A stretch of DNA of 64,000 bases from Oscillospiraceae bacterium (GTDB lineage Bacteria; Bacillota; Clostridia; Oscillospirales; Ruminococcaceae), in the NCBI GenBank assembly GCA_900768125.1, contig CAAGBS010000051.1:1-64000 (forward strand), written 5' to 3'. Below are positions 52,262 to 60,916 of this stretch, one piece after another. The number at the start of each line of letters is the position of its first letter. Positions within the stretch are counted from its first letter, which is position 1. The notes under the pieces are model-generated. The model saw only the letters and a list, made by a program, of their open reading frames with translations. It searched no databases and was not told where the DNA came from. A program made the position numbers and the translations under genes.

Positions 52262-54100
52262 ATGATACTAGACGATTCAATAAACCACGAAAAGATATCT
52301 CACATGACCCTGCCCGAACTTAAAGAATTATGCCGTGAACTGCGGCGCTGCATTCTGAATACCGTGAACGAGAATGGGGGGCATCTAGCCTCCAACCTCG
52401 GCACGGTGGAGTTGACGGCGGCGCTGCACTTTGTTTTTGACGTAAAGCAGGACAGGATAGTGTGGGACGTAGGCCATCAGGCTTACGCGCACAAGCTGTT
52501 GACCGGGAGATTCTCCGAGTTCGGCACGCTGCGCAGCCTTGACGGCATATCCGGCTTCACTCGCAGGAGCGAGTCTCCGGCAGACGCTTTTATTTCAGGT
52601 CACAGCAGCACGTCAATTTCCGCCGCATTCGGGATTGCTTCCGCAATGAGACTGCAGGGGAAGCGCGGGAGCGTAGCCGCTGTCATCGGGGACGGCGCGC
52701 TGACCGGCGGCATGGCATACGAGGGACTCAACAACGCCGGAAAGAGCATGGCTCCGCTGGTGGTGATCCTCAACGACAACGCCATGTCCATCTCAAAAAG
52801 CACCGGAGCGCTGGCAAGGTACCTTGCACATATCCGCTCCACGAGGAAGTACTACTGCGCCAAGGAGCATGTGAAGTCTATACTGTCAGCTGTGCCGGTT
52901 GTCGGCGAGAAGCTGGAGCACACTATCCGCACCGCAAAGGGGCTGATAAAGGACGCTATCTACGACAGCAGCAACATGTTCGAGAACTTCGGATTTCAGT
53001 ACATCGGTCCGGTGAATGGGCATAATTTAGAGGACCTGATAGAAGCGCTTCAGGTCGCGAAAATAATGCGCCGTCCCTGCGTGGTGCACGTTTTCACCAC
53101 CAAGGGCAAGGGCTGGAAGCCCGCAGAGGAAAACCCCGGTGAGTACCACGCAGTCACAAGGAAAAAATCGGCGGCTTCCGGCGAGACTTTCACCGACGCA
53201 TTCGGCAGAGAACTTGACCGCATAGCGAAGACCGACAGCCGTATCTGCGGCATAACTGCGGCGATGAAGTACGCCACAGGCATGAATTACTTCAAAAATT
53301 CCTGCCCAGAGCGCTTCTTTGACGTTGGGATAGCCGAGCAGCACGCGGTGACATTCGCGGCAGGACTTGCAGTCGAGGGAATGCTCCCAGTTTTCGCGGT
53401 GTATTCCACTTTCCTCCAGCGCGGATTTGACCAGATAGTCCACGACTGCGCCATTGAGAAAACGCACGTCACGCTTGCGATAGACCGCGCGGGATTCACC
53501 GGAGAAGACGGCGAAACTCATCAGGGCATTTTCGACGCGTCCATGCTGTCAGGCATTCCGAATACTACGGTGTTTTCCCCCGCTTCCTGCGAGGAACTGC
53601 GCATGTGTCTCAGCGAAGCGCTCTACAGCACGGACGGCATCGCGGCGGTGCGCTACCCCAAGGGTGCGGAATCCGGCGATGTGCAGCCGACCGTCTCGTT
53701 CGAGTGGTCAGGCAGGCGCGGCAGGACTTTAGCGGTAAGCTACGGCAGGCTTTCCGCGGATATGACAGCCGCCGCAAGGGAGGCTTCCCAGCGCGGTGAG
53801 CCGGTGGACTGGCTGCGGCTCGTCAGGATAGTCCCGATACCGGAGGAAGCACTTCAGACAGCGCTGCATTACGAGCGGATCGTCTTCTTCGAGGAGGGCA
53901 TAACGCGCGGCGGAATCGGCGAGCAGTTCGGGGCGGCGCTGCTGGAAATGGGATATTCCGGAAGTTTCGAGATAGTCGGAGTTGACGGCAGATTCGTCCC
54001 GGCGGGGACTGTTTCCCAGCAGCTTGCGCTTTTCAAACTGGACAGGGCTTCCATGACCGCGAAGCTTTTCGCTCACCCGGGAGGAAGCAATGCGACTTGA
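52262..54100 (+). CDS. dxs: 1-deoxy-D-xylulose-5-phosphate synthase
   Basis: Thiamine-diphosphate enzyme of 612 residues, first step of the MEP isoprenoid pathway. Visible: SNLGTVELTAALH, GHSSTSISAAFG, the cofactor motif GDGALTGGMAYEGLNNAG, then the transketolase pyrimidine domain (FDVGIAEQHAVTFAAG) and C-terminal domain. Length is normal for the family. Coupled with tlyA through an 11-base overlap. Confidence 0.96.
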   Translation: MILDDSINHEKISHMTLPELKELCRELRRCILNTVNENGGHLASNLGTVELTAALHFVFDVKQDRIVWDVGHQAYAHKLLTGRFSEFGTLRSLDGISGFTRRSESPADAFISGHSSTSISAAFGIASAMRLQGKRGSVAAVIGDGALTGGMAYEGLNNAGKSMAPLVVILNDNAMSISKSTGALARYLAHIRSTRKYYCAKEHVKSILSAVPVVGEKLEHTIRTAKGLIKDAIYDSSNMFENFGFQYIGPVNGHNLEDLIEALQVAKIMRRPCVVHVFTTKGKGWKPAEENPGEYHAVTRKKSAASGETFTDAFGRELDRIAKTDSRICGITAAMKYATGMNYFKNSCPERFFDVGIAEQHAVTFAAGLAVEGMLPVFAVYSTFLQRGFDQIVHDCAIEKTHVTLAIDRAGFTGEDGETHQGIFDASMLSGIPNTTVFSPASCEELRMCLSEALYSTDGIAAVRYPKGAESGDVQPTVSFEWSGRRGRTLAVSYGRLSADMTAAAREASQRGEPVDWLRLVRIVPIPEEALQTALHYERIVFFEEGITRGGIGEQFGAALLEMGYSGSFEIVGVDGRFVPAGTVSQQLALFKLDRASMTAKLFAHPGGSNAT

Positions 54101-54803
54101 CATCTATCTCACTGAAAAATCTCTCTGCAAAAGCCGGACTGCCGCCCAGGACCTTATAAAATCCGGCGGCGTGGCGCTCAATGGAAAGCAGTGCTCTAAG
54201 CCCTCCCGGGAGGTCGGCGAAAGCGACTGCGTGGAGATAACCGGGGAGCAGCTGCGATATGTCGGCAGGGGCGGACTGAAGCTTGAAGCTGCGCTGGAGC
54301 GGTTCGGGCTGGATATTTCCGGCGCGGAGTGCATTGACATAGGCTCGTCCACCGGCGGTTTCACCGACTGCATGTTACAGCACGGCGCTTCGAAAGTATG
54401 GGCTGTGGACGTTGGCAGTGACCAGCTTGACGAGTCGCTGCGCGGCGACCCGCGGGTAATTTCGATGGAGCAGACCGATATCCGCACGGCGGAGCTTCCG
54501 CAGGCGGATTTCATCGGCACGGACGTGTCGTTTATCTCGCTGAAGCTGATTCTTCCGCATATTTTCCGGCTGCTGAAAAGCGGCGGCAGGGCTGTGGCGC
54601 TCATCAAGCCGCAGTTTGAAGCGGGACGGGCGAACCTGAGCAAAAAGGGTATCGTGCGGGACGAGCGGGTGCGGCTGCGCATACGGGACGAAATCGCGGA
54701 CTTCGCGGCAGGCTGCGGCTTCGAGGTCATCGGCACGGAGACGTCCCCGATAACCGGCGGCGATGGAAACACTGAGTATCTGATGTGCCTGGGTAAGCGG
54801 TAA
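54090..54803 (+). CDS. tlyA: TlyA family rRNA (cytidine-2'-O)-methyltransferase
   Basis: Protein of 237 residues: S4 RNA-binding domain (about 1-65, MRLDIYLTEK) and FtsJ-like methyltransferase domain with DIGSSTGGFTDC and KPQFEAGR. Mycobacterial TlyA methylates 16S and 23S rRNA and affects capreomycin sensitivity; the older name is hemolysin A. B. subtilis keeps its homologue (yqxC) at the same place after dxs. Confidence 0.93.
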   Translation: MRLDIYLTEKSLCKSRTAAQDLIKSGGVALNGKQCSKPSREVGESDCVEITGEQLRYVGRGGLKLEAALERFGLDISGAECIDIGSSTGGFTDCMLQHGASKVWAVDVGSDQLDESLRGDPRVISMEQTDIRTAELPQADFIGTDVSFISLKLILPHIFRLLKSGGRAVALIKPQFEAGRANLSKKGIVRDERVRLRIRDEIADFAAGCGFEVIGTETSPITGGDGNTEYLMCLGKR

Positions 54804-54827
54804 ATTCCCGGCAGAACGGAGGCAGGC

Positions 54828-55688
54828 ATGAACGAGAAGAAAGTCATCATAGGCTACAACCGCAGGGACGTGAAATCCGTCCGTATCGCGGAGGAGATAT
54901 GCGCGGAGCTTTCCGCAGCGGGGTACTCCATGCTTTCGCTGAGGTATGACGACGGCGCTTCCGGGCGGCTCAAAGGCGCCGAATCAGCCGAGACCGGCGA
55001 GGGCTGTGTCTGTATGGTGACGGTCGGCGGCGACGGCTCGATGATAAACCACGGGAAGCGCGCGGCAGTCTGGGGTATTCCCATGCTGGGAGTGAACACC
55101 GGGCGGCTGGGCTTTATGGCAACGCTGGAACCCGGCGAGATAAAGCGCATTCCCGAACTGATAAGCGGGGATATTCGGTACAGCCGCCGCATGATGATGT
55201 CTGTGGACGTCATCTACGCGAACGGCGGGCGGCTTCACCAGAACTGCCTGAACGACGTCGTGGTCTCCCGGGACAGCAAGTCCAAGCTGCCGGAGTTCTG
55301 CGTATTCTGCGGCGATATCGAGGTCTCGCGGCTGCGCTCCGACGGCGTTATTTTCAGCACTCCGACAGGCTCCACCGCATACTCGCTTTCCGCGGGCGGA
55401 CCGATAATAGACCCCGCAATGCGGTGTATCGAGTACACGGCGCTCTGCCCGCACTCGCTCTTTTCACGGCCGATGATGTTCTCAGCTGAACGCGAGGTGT
55501 CGCTGAAAGTAAATTCCTATCAGGACAGCCGAGTAACCATCAGCTTCGACGGCGACAGCGGATACTCCTTTGACGAAGGCGATATACTGACTATCCGGAC
55601 AGGCTGCCTGCCTGATTTAATGCTCATCGAGACGGGAGAGGGATTCTTCGGCTCGGTCAACCGCAAGCTGATGCAGCCTTTGAAATGA
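54828..55688 (+). CDS. nadK: NAD kinase
   Basis: Protein of 286 residues with VGGDGSMIN (ATP and metal binding), NTGRLGFMA, LNDVVVSR and TPTGSTAYSLSAGGPI. It phosphorylates NAD to NADP. GGAGG precedes the ATG. Conserved next to tlyA and argR in Firmicutes. Confidence 0.96.
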   Translation: MNEKKVIIGYNRRDVKSVRIAEEICAELSAAGYSMLSLRYDDGASGRLKGAESAETGEGCVCMVTVGGDGSMINHGKRAAVWGIPMLGVNTGRLGFMATLEPGEIKRIPELISGDIRYSRRMMMSVDVIYANGGRLHQNCLNDVVVSRDSKSKLPEFCVFCGDIEVSRLRSDGVIFSTPTGSTAYSLSAGGPIIDPAMRCIEYTALCPHSLFSRPMMFSAEREVSLKVNSYQDSRVTISFDGDSGYSFDEGDILTIRTGCLPDLMLIETGEGFFGSVNRKLMQPLK

Positions 55689-55699
55689 TGGAGGTCGTT

Positions 55700-56383
55700 A
55701 TGGTTCAGAATTACGATGAGTTTTGCAAACAGCTTCTCCGCGCGGGATTTTCCCTCGGCGGCGGGAGCGACAAGGGGATCTACGCAGTTGTGCCGTTTGA
55801 CTGGACTCAGCAGCCGGAAGACACCCCGGTGCGCTGGCATACCGGCGACCCGGCGACCGACCCATGGGAATGGCGAATGCGCGTCCTGGAGGAGCGGAAC
55901 GACATCGCCTATGCGAAGCTGTTTTTCCGCGGGAGCGGCTACATCACGCGGGAGTGGTACCCGTACTTTATCGCCGCGCGCCGCCAGGGGCTTACGTTTG
56001 ACGAAGCCTGGGAGGACGGAAAAATTACTGAACTTTCCCGCCGGATATACGAAGCAGTCCGGGATAACGGGCGGGTCGCGATGCACGACATCAAGCGCCT
56101 TGCTGGACTTGTCGGGGAGACCTCCGCGCACATCGAAAAAGCGATGACCGACCTGCAGGCGGCGATGTTCCTGACGATATGCGGACGGCAGCAGAAGCGC
56201 AACGCATTCGGCGAGCTGTACGGCTGGAGCAGCACTGTATTCTGCACGCCGGAGGAATTCTGGCATACGGACGATTTCGGCGATATCCCGCCGGAGGAAG
56301 CTGCCGATAAGATACGCGCACGGGTGCTGGAACTCAATCCCGGCGCGCAGGAGAAGAAAATCAGGAAATTTATTTACGGCTGA
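55700..56383 (+). CDS. AlkZ-related winged-helix protein (tentative)
   Basis: Protein of 227 residues without signal or membrane segment. The segment FRGSGYITREWYPYFIAARR and the winged-helix-like stretch about 100-150 (RIYEAVRDNGRVAMHDIKRLAG) recall AlkZ/YcaQ-type proteins, which as full-length DNA glycosylases unhook crosslinks; this one is much shorter than AlkZ. Catalytic residues cannot be assigned. GGAGGT precedes the ATG at 55700; in-frame ATGs at 55685 and 55688 overlap nadK. It is inserted between nadK and argR, near recN, so a DNA-repair or regulatory role is possible. Confidence 0.5.
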   Translation: MVQNYDEFCKQLLRAGFSLGGGSDKGIYAVVPFDWTQQPEDTPVRWHTGDPATDPWEWRMRVLEERNDIAYAKLFFRGSGYITREWYPYFIAARRQGLTFDEAWEDGKITELSRRIYEAVRDNGRVAMHDIKRLAGLVGETSAHIEKAMTDLQAAMFLTICGRQQKRNAFGELYGWSSTVFCTPEEFWHTDDFGDIPPEEAADKIRARVLELNPGAQEKKIRKFIYG

Positions 56384-56393
56384 GGGTTGAACT

Positions 56394-56840
56394 ATGGACA
56401 AAAAGCAGCGCCAGCGGGCGATATTGAAAATAATATCCTCCCAGGAGGTCGAAACGCAGGAACAGCTGGGCGAACTTCTGACGCAGGCGGGCTGCCCGAC
56501 CACGCAGGCGACCGTTTCCCGGGACATGCGCGAACTGAAGATACGCAAGGGCATGGCGGAAAACGGCGTAAACTGCTACTATTCTCCCGAGTGCGAGAAC
56601 CCGCCGGAGTACAGCAGCGTATTCGCACAGGCGGTGCTTTCCATCGACTACGCAATGAACATCGTTGTGATAAAATGCCGCCCGGGACTTGCCAACGCGG
56701 CGTGCGTGGTGCTGGACGACGAGGAGTTCGGCTTTGTGGTGGGGACTATCGCGGGAGACGACACGATATTCGTGCTCACGCGGACGGAGAACCATGCAGT
56801 TCAGCTGATAGAACTGCTGAAAAAGATGATGACGAGATAA
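56394..56840 (+). CDS. argR: Arginine repressor ArgR/AhrC
   Basis: Protein of 148 residues: N-terminal winged helix with TQATVSRDMRELKI, and a C-terminal hexamerisation and arginine-binding domain with GTIAGDDTIFV. It represses arginine biosynthesis and can activate catabolism. The position between nadK and recN is conserved. GAGGGTTGAACT precedes the ATG. Confidence 0.95.
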   Translation: MDKKQRQRAILKIISSQEVETQEQLGELLTQAGCPTTQATVSRDMRELKIRKGMAENGVNCYYSPECENPPEYSSVFAQAVLSIDYAMNIVVIKCRPGLANAACVVLDDEEFGFVVGTIAGDDTIFVLTRTENHAVQLIELLKKMMTR

Positions 56841-56852
56841 GGAGAATGTCGC

Positions 56853-58517
56853 TTGTTAAGGGAACTTTCTATTGAGAATCTTGCGGTGATAGAAAAGGCT
56901 TCGGTGGAATTTGGCGAGGCTTTCAACGTGTTCACCGGCGAGACCGGCGCCGGAAAGAGCGTTATCATCGGCGGCATAAATGCAGTCCTCGGCGGCAGGA
57001 CTAACAAGGATATAGTTCGCAGCGGCGCGCCCAAGGCGGTGATCTCGGCGCTGTTTGACGATATTTCCGAGCGGGTGAGATCGAAGCTGTCAGAACTGGG
57101 ATTTTCCTCCGAGGACGGCGAACTTGTCCTCATGCGCGAGATAACCTCCGAGGGGAAAAGCTCCGCGAGGATAAACGGCAGGGCTGCGACCGCCTCCATG
57201 CTGCGCGAGGTCGGGGAACTTCTGGTGGATATCCACGGTCAGCATGAAAACCGCATTCTGATGGACAACGACAATCAGCGGCAGATACTCGACAGCTACG
57301 GGGAACTTTCCGGAAAGCTGGAGGAGTACCGCAGCGAGTTCCGCAGATTCTCGAAGCTTTCCCGCAGGCTGCGTGAAATGCAGGAGGAGAACAAGACCCG
57401 TGAAATGCGCACCGCGCAGCTTACCGGGATAGTCGAGGAACTGTCCGAACTTGGGCTGAACTACGGCGATGGCGAGCGCATGGAGGAGGAACTCCAGAAA
57501 ATACGCAGCACGGCGAAGATTCAGGGCGCGCTGCTTACTGCAAACGAACTTCTGAACGGCGAGGAAGCGCCCGGTGCGGTGGATCTGGTCCGGCAGTCGA
57601 TGAACTCTTTCGCGGCGGCGGGGTCGGTGCTTCCCGAGGCGGACGCGCTTTACCGCAGGCTGGAGGAACTTCTCCCCGAACTGGAGGACATCGGCAGCGA
57701 AGCGGCTTCGATGGCGTTCAGCAGCGACGACACCGAGGAGCGCGAAGCCGACCTGGAGGACAGAGTGTCCGCTATGAAGCACGCCTGCCGCAAGTACAAC
57801 ATGGATTCAGACCAGCTTGTTGACTACCTCGCGGAGTGCCGGCAGGAACTCTCCCAGCTTTCCGGGCTGGACGGGGAGATAGAGCGGCTTTCCGAGGAAA
57901 AGCACGCGCTTGCCGGGAAAGTTAAGGCGATGGCGGAGCAGATAAGCGCCAGCCGCCGCGAAGCCTCCGCGAAGCTGTCCGCTGAGATATGCGAGGTGCT
58001 GCGGTTCCTGAACATGCCGAATGTCACGCTGACGTTTGACGTTCGCCCGGACAAGATAACGATAAACGGCATGGACGAGGTGGAAATACTCATCTCCGCG
58101 AACGCCGGAGAAGCCCCCAAGCCGCTTAACAAAACGGCGAGCGGCGGCGAGCTTTCACGTGTCATGCTTGCGATAAAGAGCGTGATGGCTGAGGGAGATG
58201 AGATCCCGACCATGATATTTGACGAGGTAGACGCGGGGATAAGCGGCAGGACAGCCGCGAAAGTCGGCATAAAGCTAGCCGAGACCGCGCGGAAACGCCA
58301 GGTGCTCTGCATAACTCATCTTGCCCAGATAGCTGCGCTGGCGCAGACCCATATGCTCATTGAAAAGCAGACTGACGACAAGCGCACCTATACACGGATA
58401 GTCCCGCTGGACCACGAGGGCAGAAAGCAGGAGCTTGCCCGCATAATGGACGGCGGACTGACCGAGAGCAGTCTGAAAGCCGCGGAAGAAATGCTCAGCA
58501 GACAGGTGGAGTCATGA
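56853..58517 (+). CDS. recN: DNA repair protein RecN
   Basis: SMC-like ATPase of 554 residues: Walker A GETGAGKS near 29-36, a central coiled coil (about 150-370), the signature NKTASGGELSRVMLAIK and Walker B TMIFDEVDAGISG. It acts in double-strand break repair. The TTG start at 56853 follows AAGGAGA. The stop overlaps the next gene by four bases. Confidence 0.96.
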   Translation: MLRELSIENLAVIEKASVEFGEAFNVFTGETGAGKSVIIGGINAVLGGRTNKDIVRSGAPKAVISALFDDISERVRSKLSELGFSSEDGELVLMREITSEGKSSARINGRAATASMLREVGELLVDIHGQHENRILMDNDNQRQILDSYGELSGKLEEYRSEFRRFSKLSRRLREMQEENKTREMRTAQLTGIVEELSELGLNYGDGERMEEELQKIRSTAKIQGALLTANELLNGEEAPGAVDLVRQSMNSFAAAGSVLPEADALYRRLEELLPELEDIGSEAASMAFSSDDTEEREADLEDRVSAMKHACRKYNMDSDQLVDYLAECRQELSQLSGLDGEIERLSEEKHALAGKVKAMAEQISASRREASAKLSAEICEVLRFLNMPNVTLTFDVRPDKITINGMDEVEILISANAGEAPKPLNKTASGGELSRVMLAIKSVMAEGDEIPTMIFDEVDAGISGRTAAKVGIKLAETARKRQVLCITHLAQIAALAQTHMLIEKQTDDKRTYTRIVPLDHEGRKQELARIMDGGLTESSLKAAEEMLSRQVES

Positions 58518-58942
58518 ACGCATGGTACATGCTGGCGATATATGTCGGCGCTATACTGATATCGCTGGCGCTGTGCGCGGTTTCGCTTGCAGTGATGATT
58601 CGCGGCGTTGTTAAGAAGAAAAGTCTGGGCGGACGGCTGGCGTTTCTCATAGCCGCCGGGGTGGTGACTGCGGCGGTGCTGCTGTTCACAAATTCCCACG
58701 CGACCTACTACCGCTTCAACGACTGGATCGTCTCCGCAAGCACCGCGCAGGATATCGTAAAGCGCTACGGCGAGCCGGATATCGACCGGTACGCGCCGGG
58801 AAAGGGCGGCAGTCTGTGGTATTACATCTACACCGATAACGGTCCGATAATGCCCGACCACCTCGACCACTATTACTATATCGCGCTGGACGCAAACGGC
58901 AAAGTCACTGAAATCATGGAAGACGTACGCCCTGGCGGCTGA
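58514..58942 (+). CDS. Small membrane protein of unknown function behind recN
   Basis: Protein of 142 residues. Two transmembrane helices (about 6-32 and 41-62) are followed by a soluble domain of about 75 residues with YGEPDIDRY, LWYYIYTD and YYYIALDANGKVTEI. This pattern of a short helix followed by three strands is reminiscent of BamE/SmpA-like domains, but I cannot assign a family. The ATG overlaps the recN stop, so it is translated with recN. B. subtilis has spoIVB at this place. Confidence 0.7.
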   Translation: MNAWYMLAIYVGAILISLALCAVSLAVMIRGVVKKKSLGGRLAFLIAAGVVTAAVLLFTNSHATYYRFNDWIVSASTAQDIVKRYGEPDIDRYAPGKGGSLWYYIYTDNGPIMPDHLDHYYYIALDANGKVTEIMEDVRPGG

Positions 58943-59003
58943 AATGTATAAAATCACGCCCGCCGGCGAAAATAATGTCAGATATAATTGGGGGAGGAAG
59001 AGC

Positions 59004-60389
59004 ATGAAAGAGAAAATAACTGATTTTATATATTCCCACCGCGAGGAAATGGTTGAAATAGTAAGAGAACTGGTTGAAATCCCCAGCGTTAAGGGAACAC
59101 CGGAGCAGGGCGCACCGTTCGGGACAGAGCCGCGCCGCGCGCTTGATAAAATGCTGGAGATCTGCCGTGAATACGGCTTCGTGACCGGCTGCCACGACAA
59201 CGTAATGGGTACCGCCGACTACGCGCCCGGTGGCAAAGTAGGGCTGGGAATACTCTGCCACCTTGACGTAGTCCCCGCCGAGCCGCTCAACTGGAGTTAC
59301 CCGCCTTTCCGGCTCACCCGCCGCGACGGAAAACTGTTCGGCAGGGGAGTCATTGACGACAAGGGACCCTGTGCGGCTTCGCTGATGGCGCTGTGGTGCG
59401 TCAAGGAACTCGGACTGCCGCTGAAAAAGGGAGTGCGCCTCCTGTTCGGCACGGACGAGGAAAACGGCTCGGAAGACCTGGAGATATACCGCAGCACTCA
59501 CGAACTGCCCCCGATGGTCTTCACGCCGGACGGAAGCTTCCCGGTCATCAATATCGAAAAGGGAATGATCCGCGCAGATATCATGGGCGGGTATACCCCC
59601 GGAACGGTTCAGGAGTTTGTCGGAGGAAGCATTCCGAATGCGGTGCCGGATCAGGCGTACGCAGTGGTTCGCGGTATTTCCTACGATGAAGTGCGTGCGG
59701 CGATCCTCGCGAATGCCACCGGCGCGATCATCACTGCGGAAACCATGGATAACGGAGATATTACGCTGCACTGCTCCGGCAGATCGGCGCACGCTTCAAC
59801 GCCGCAGTCCGGGATAAACGCCATCACTGCGCTGATATCAATGCTCAACCGCCTGCCGCTTTCCGGCGAGGAGCGCGGGATATTCCAGGGGCTTGAAAAG
59901 AAGTTCCCGTTCGGCGAGACTGACGGCAGGTCCGCTGCGCTCAGGATCGAAGACGAGGAATCCGGCGCACTGACCCTGACTTTCAGCAAATTCGCAATGC
60001 ATGGCGGAAAGATCTCTGGCTGTATCGACATCAGATATCCGGTGTCCGCAAAGCTTTCCGATGTTGTTGTAAGGCTGTCTGACGCGCTGGAAAGCTGCGG
60101 TCTCCGCTACGGGAAGAACATAGAGGAAGAACCGCACTGCGTGCCCGCCGACAGCGAGTTCGTGCAGAAGCTGCTTAAAGTCTACAGCGAGGTCGAGGGC
60201 GAGCCGGGGCACTGCATAGCCATCGGCGGCGGAACCTACGTCCACACGGTGGATGGCGGCGTTGCGTTCGGAGTGGAGCGCGGCGACACCGACTACCACA
60301 TGCACGGCAACGACGAGTTCATCACCGAGGACGAACTGCTGAAAGACGCGGTGCTGTTCGCGTGCGCGATAGCGGATATCTGCGGATAA
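59004..60389 (+). CDS. M20 family dipeptidase (PepV/Sapep-like)
   Basis: Protein of 461 residues with the M20 zinc-peptidase features: HLDVVPA, GRGVIDDKGP and GTDEENGSED give metal ligands and the catalytic Glu pair, followed by a lid domain and a late His (HMHGNDEF). Length and FGRGVIDDKG place it with PepV-type dipeptidases. The ATG at 59004 has GGGGAGG just upstream, preferred over an ATG at 58944. TATAAT at 58982-58987 might be a -10 box, but no good -35 is seen. Cytoplasmic. Confidence 0.9.
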   Translation: MKEKITDFIYSHREEMVEIVRELVEIPSVKGTPEQGAPFGTEPRRALDKMLEICREYGFVTGCHDNVMGTADYAPGGKVGLGILCHLDVVPAEPLNWSYPPFRLTRRDGKLFGRGVIDDKGPCAASLMALWCVKELGLPLKKGVRLLFGTDEENGSEDLEIYRSTHELPPMVFTPDGSFPVINIEKGMIRADIMGGYTPGTVQEFVGGSIPNAVPDQAYAVVRGISYDEVRAAILANATGAIITAETMDNGDITLHCSGRSAHASTPQSGINAITALISMLNRLPLSGEERGIFQGLEKKFPFGETDGRSAALRIEDEESGALTLTFSKFAMHGGKISGCIDIRYPVSAKLSDVVVRLSDALESCGLRYGKNIEEEPHCVPADSEFVQKLLKVYSEVEGEPGHCIAIGGGTYVHTVDGGVAFGVERGDTDYHMHGNDEFITEDELLKDAVLFACAIADICG

Positions 60390-60407
60390 TTTTTCAGACT
60401 GACAAGA

Positions 60408-60442
60408 AAGGAGCGGCTCGCCACCGCTCCTTGATTTTTATT
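60408..60442. terminator. Bidirectional terminator between the M20 peptidase gene and spoVM
   Basis: AAGGAGCGG (60408-60416) pairs with CCGCTCCTT (60424-60432), with GATTTTTATT following on the plus strand and TTCTTGTC on the minus strand. The plus-strand T-tract overlaps the spoVM stop codon. Confidence 0.88.
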
Positions 60443-60524
60443 CGGCAGGCATTTTCTTGATACCGAACATCGCCCTCAGCAGCCCGGCGAACAGTTTCGG
60501 ACTTTTCAGCACAACTATCTTCAT
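60438..60524 (-). CDS. spoVM: Stage V sporulation protein SpoVM (28 residues)
   Basis: A 28-codon gene with the sequence pattern of SpoVM: start MKIVVLKSPKLFAGLLRAMF, then a Gly and a basic end. The B. subtilis protein (26 residues) begins MKFYTIKLPKFLGGIVRAML; the central Pro-Lys and R-A-M are shared. SpoVM is an amphipathic helix that recognises the convex forespore membrane and anchors the SpoIVA coat basement. AAAGGAG lies eight bases before the ATG. Its presence supports a spore-forming lineage. Confidence 0.9.
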   Translation of the reverse strand: MKIVVLKSPKLFAGLLRAMFGIKKMPAE

Positions 60525-60543
60525 ATGTAGCTCCTTTCCAAAA

Positions 60544-60741
60544 TCAGCATTTCAGCAGAAAAACGCCGATGACTATCAGCAGGAACGCGACTGCAAAGAG
60601 CAGCACTTTCAGCGAAAAGAAAGATATGCACATCACCGCGCCGAAAAAAGCTGCGACAGCCAGCGCCGCGCCCAGACCGCAGCGGCGTTTCCGCTTGTTT
60701 GGTCTCCTCAACAGCCTCACCCCGCTTTCTTTTACTGCCAT
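60544..60741 (-). CDS. Small membrane protein upstream of spoVM
   Basis: Predicted protein of 65 residues: a very basic N-terminus (Arg/Lys about 9-19), then a hydrophobic region (about 23-64) that can form one long or two short helices. No family is recognised. Ribosome binding site TAGGAA is moderate. It ends 19 bases before spoVM on the same strand, so the two are probably cotranscribed. A sporulation role is only suggested by position. Confidence 0.55.
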   Translation of the reverse strand: MAVKESGVRLLRRPNKRKRRCGLGAALAVAAFFGAVMCISFFSLKVLLFAVAFLLIVIGVFLLKC

Positions 60742-60916
60742 ATATTATTCCTACTGGCGTATTATGGTTACAGAATAGCGCTAAAAAAAACAGTGGTACA
60801 ATTTATACAAAAAAAAGCACTAAATTTCGTTAAAAAAGGTTATTTACAAATCAGACAAAATTACTTAAAATATTAGTATATACTTAATTACATTCAATTG
60901 CCCGAAAGGATAAATT

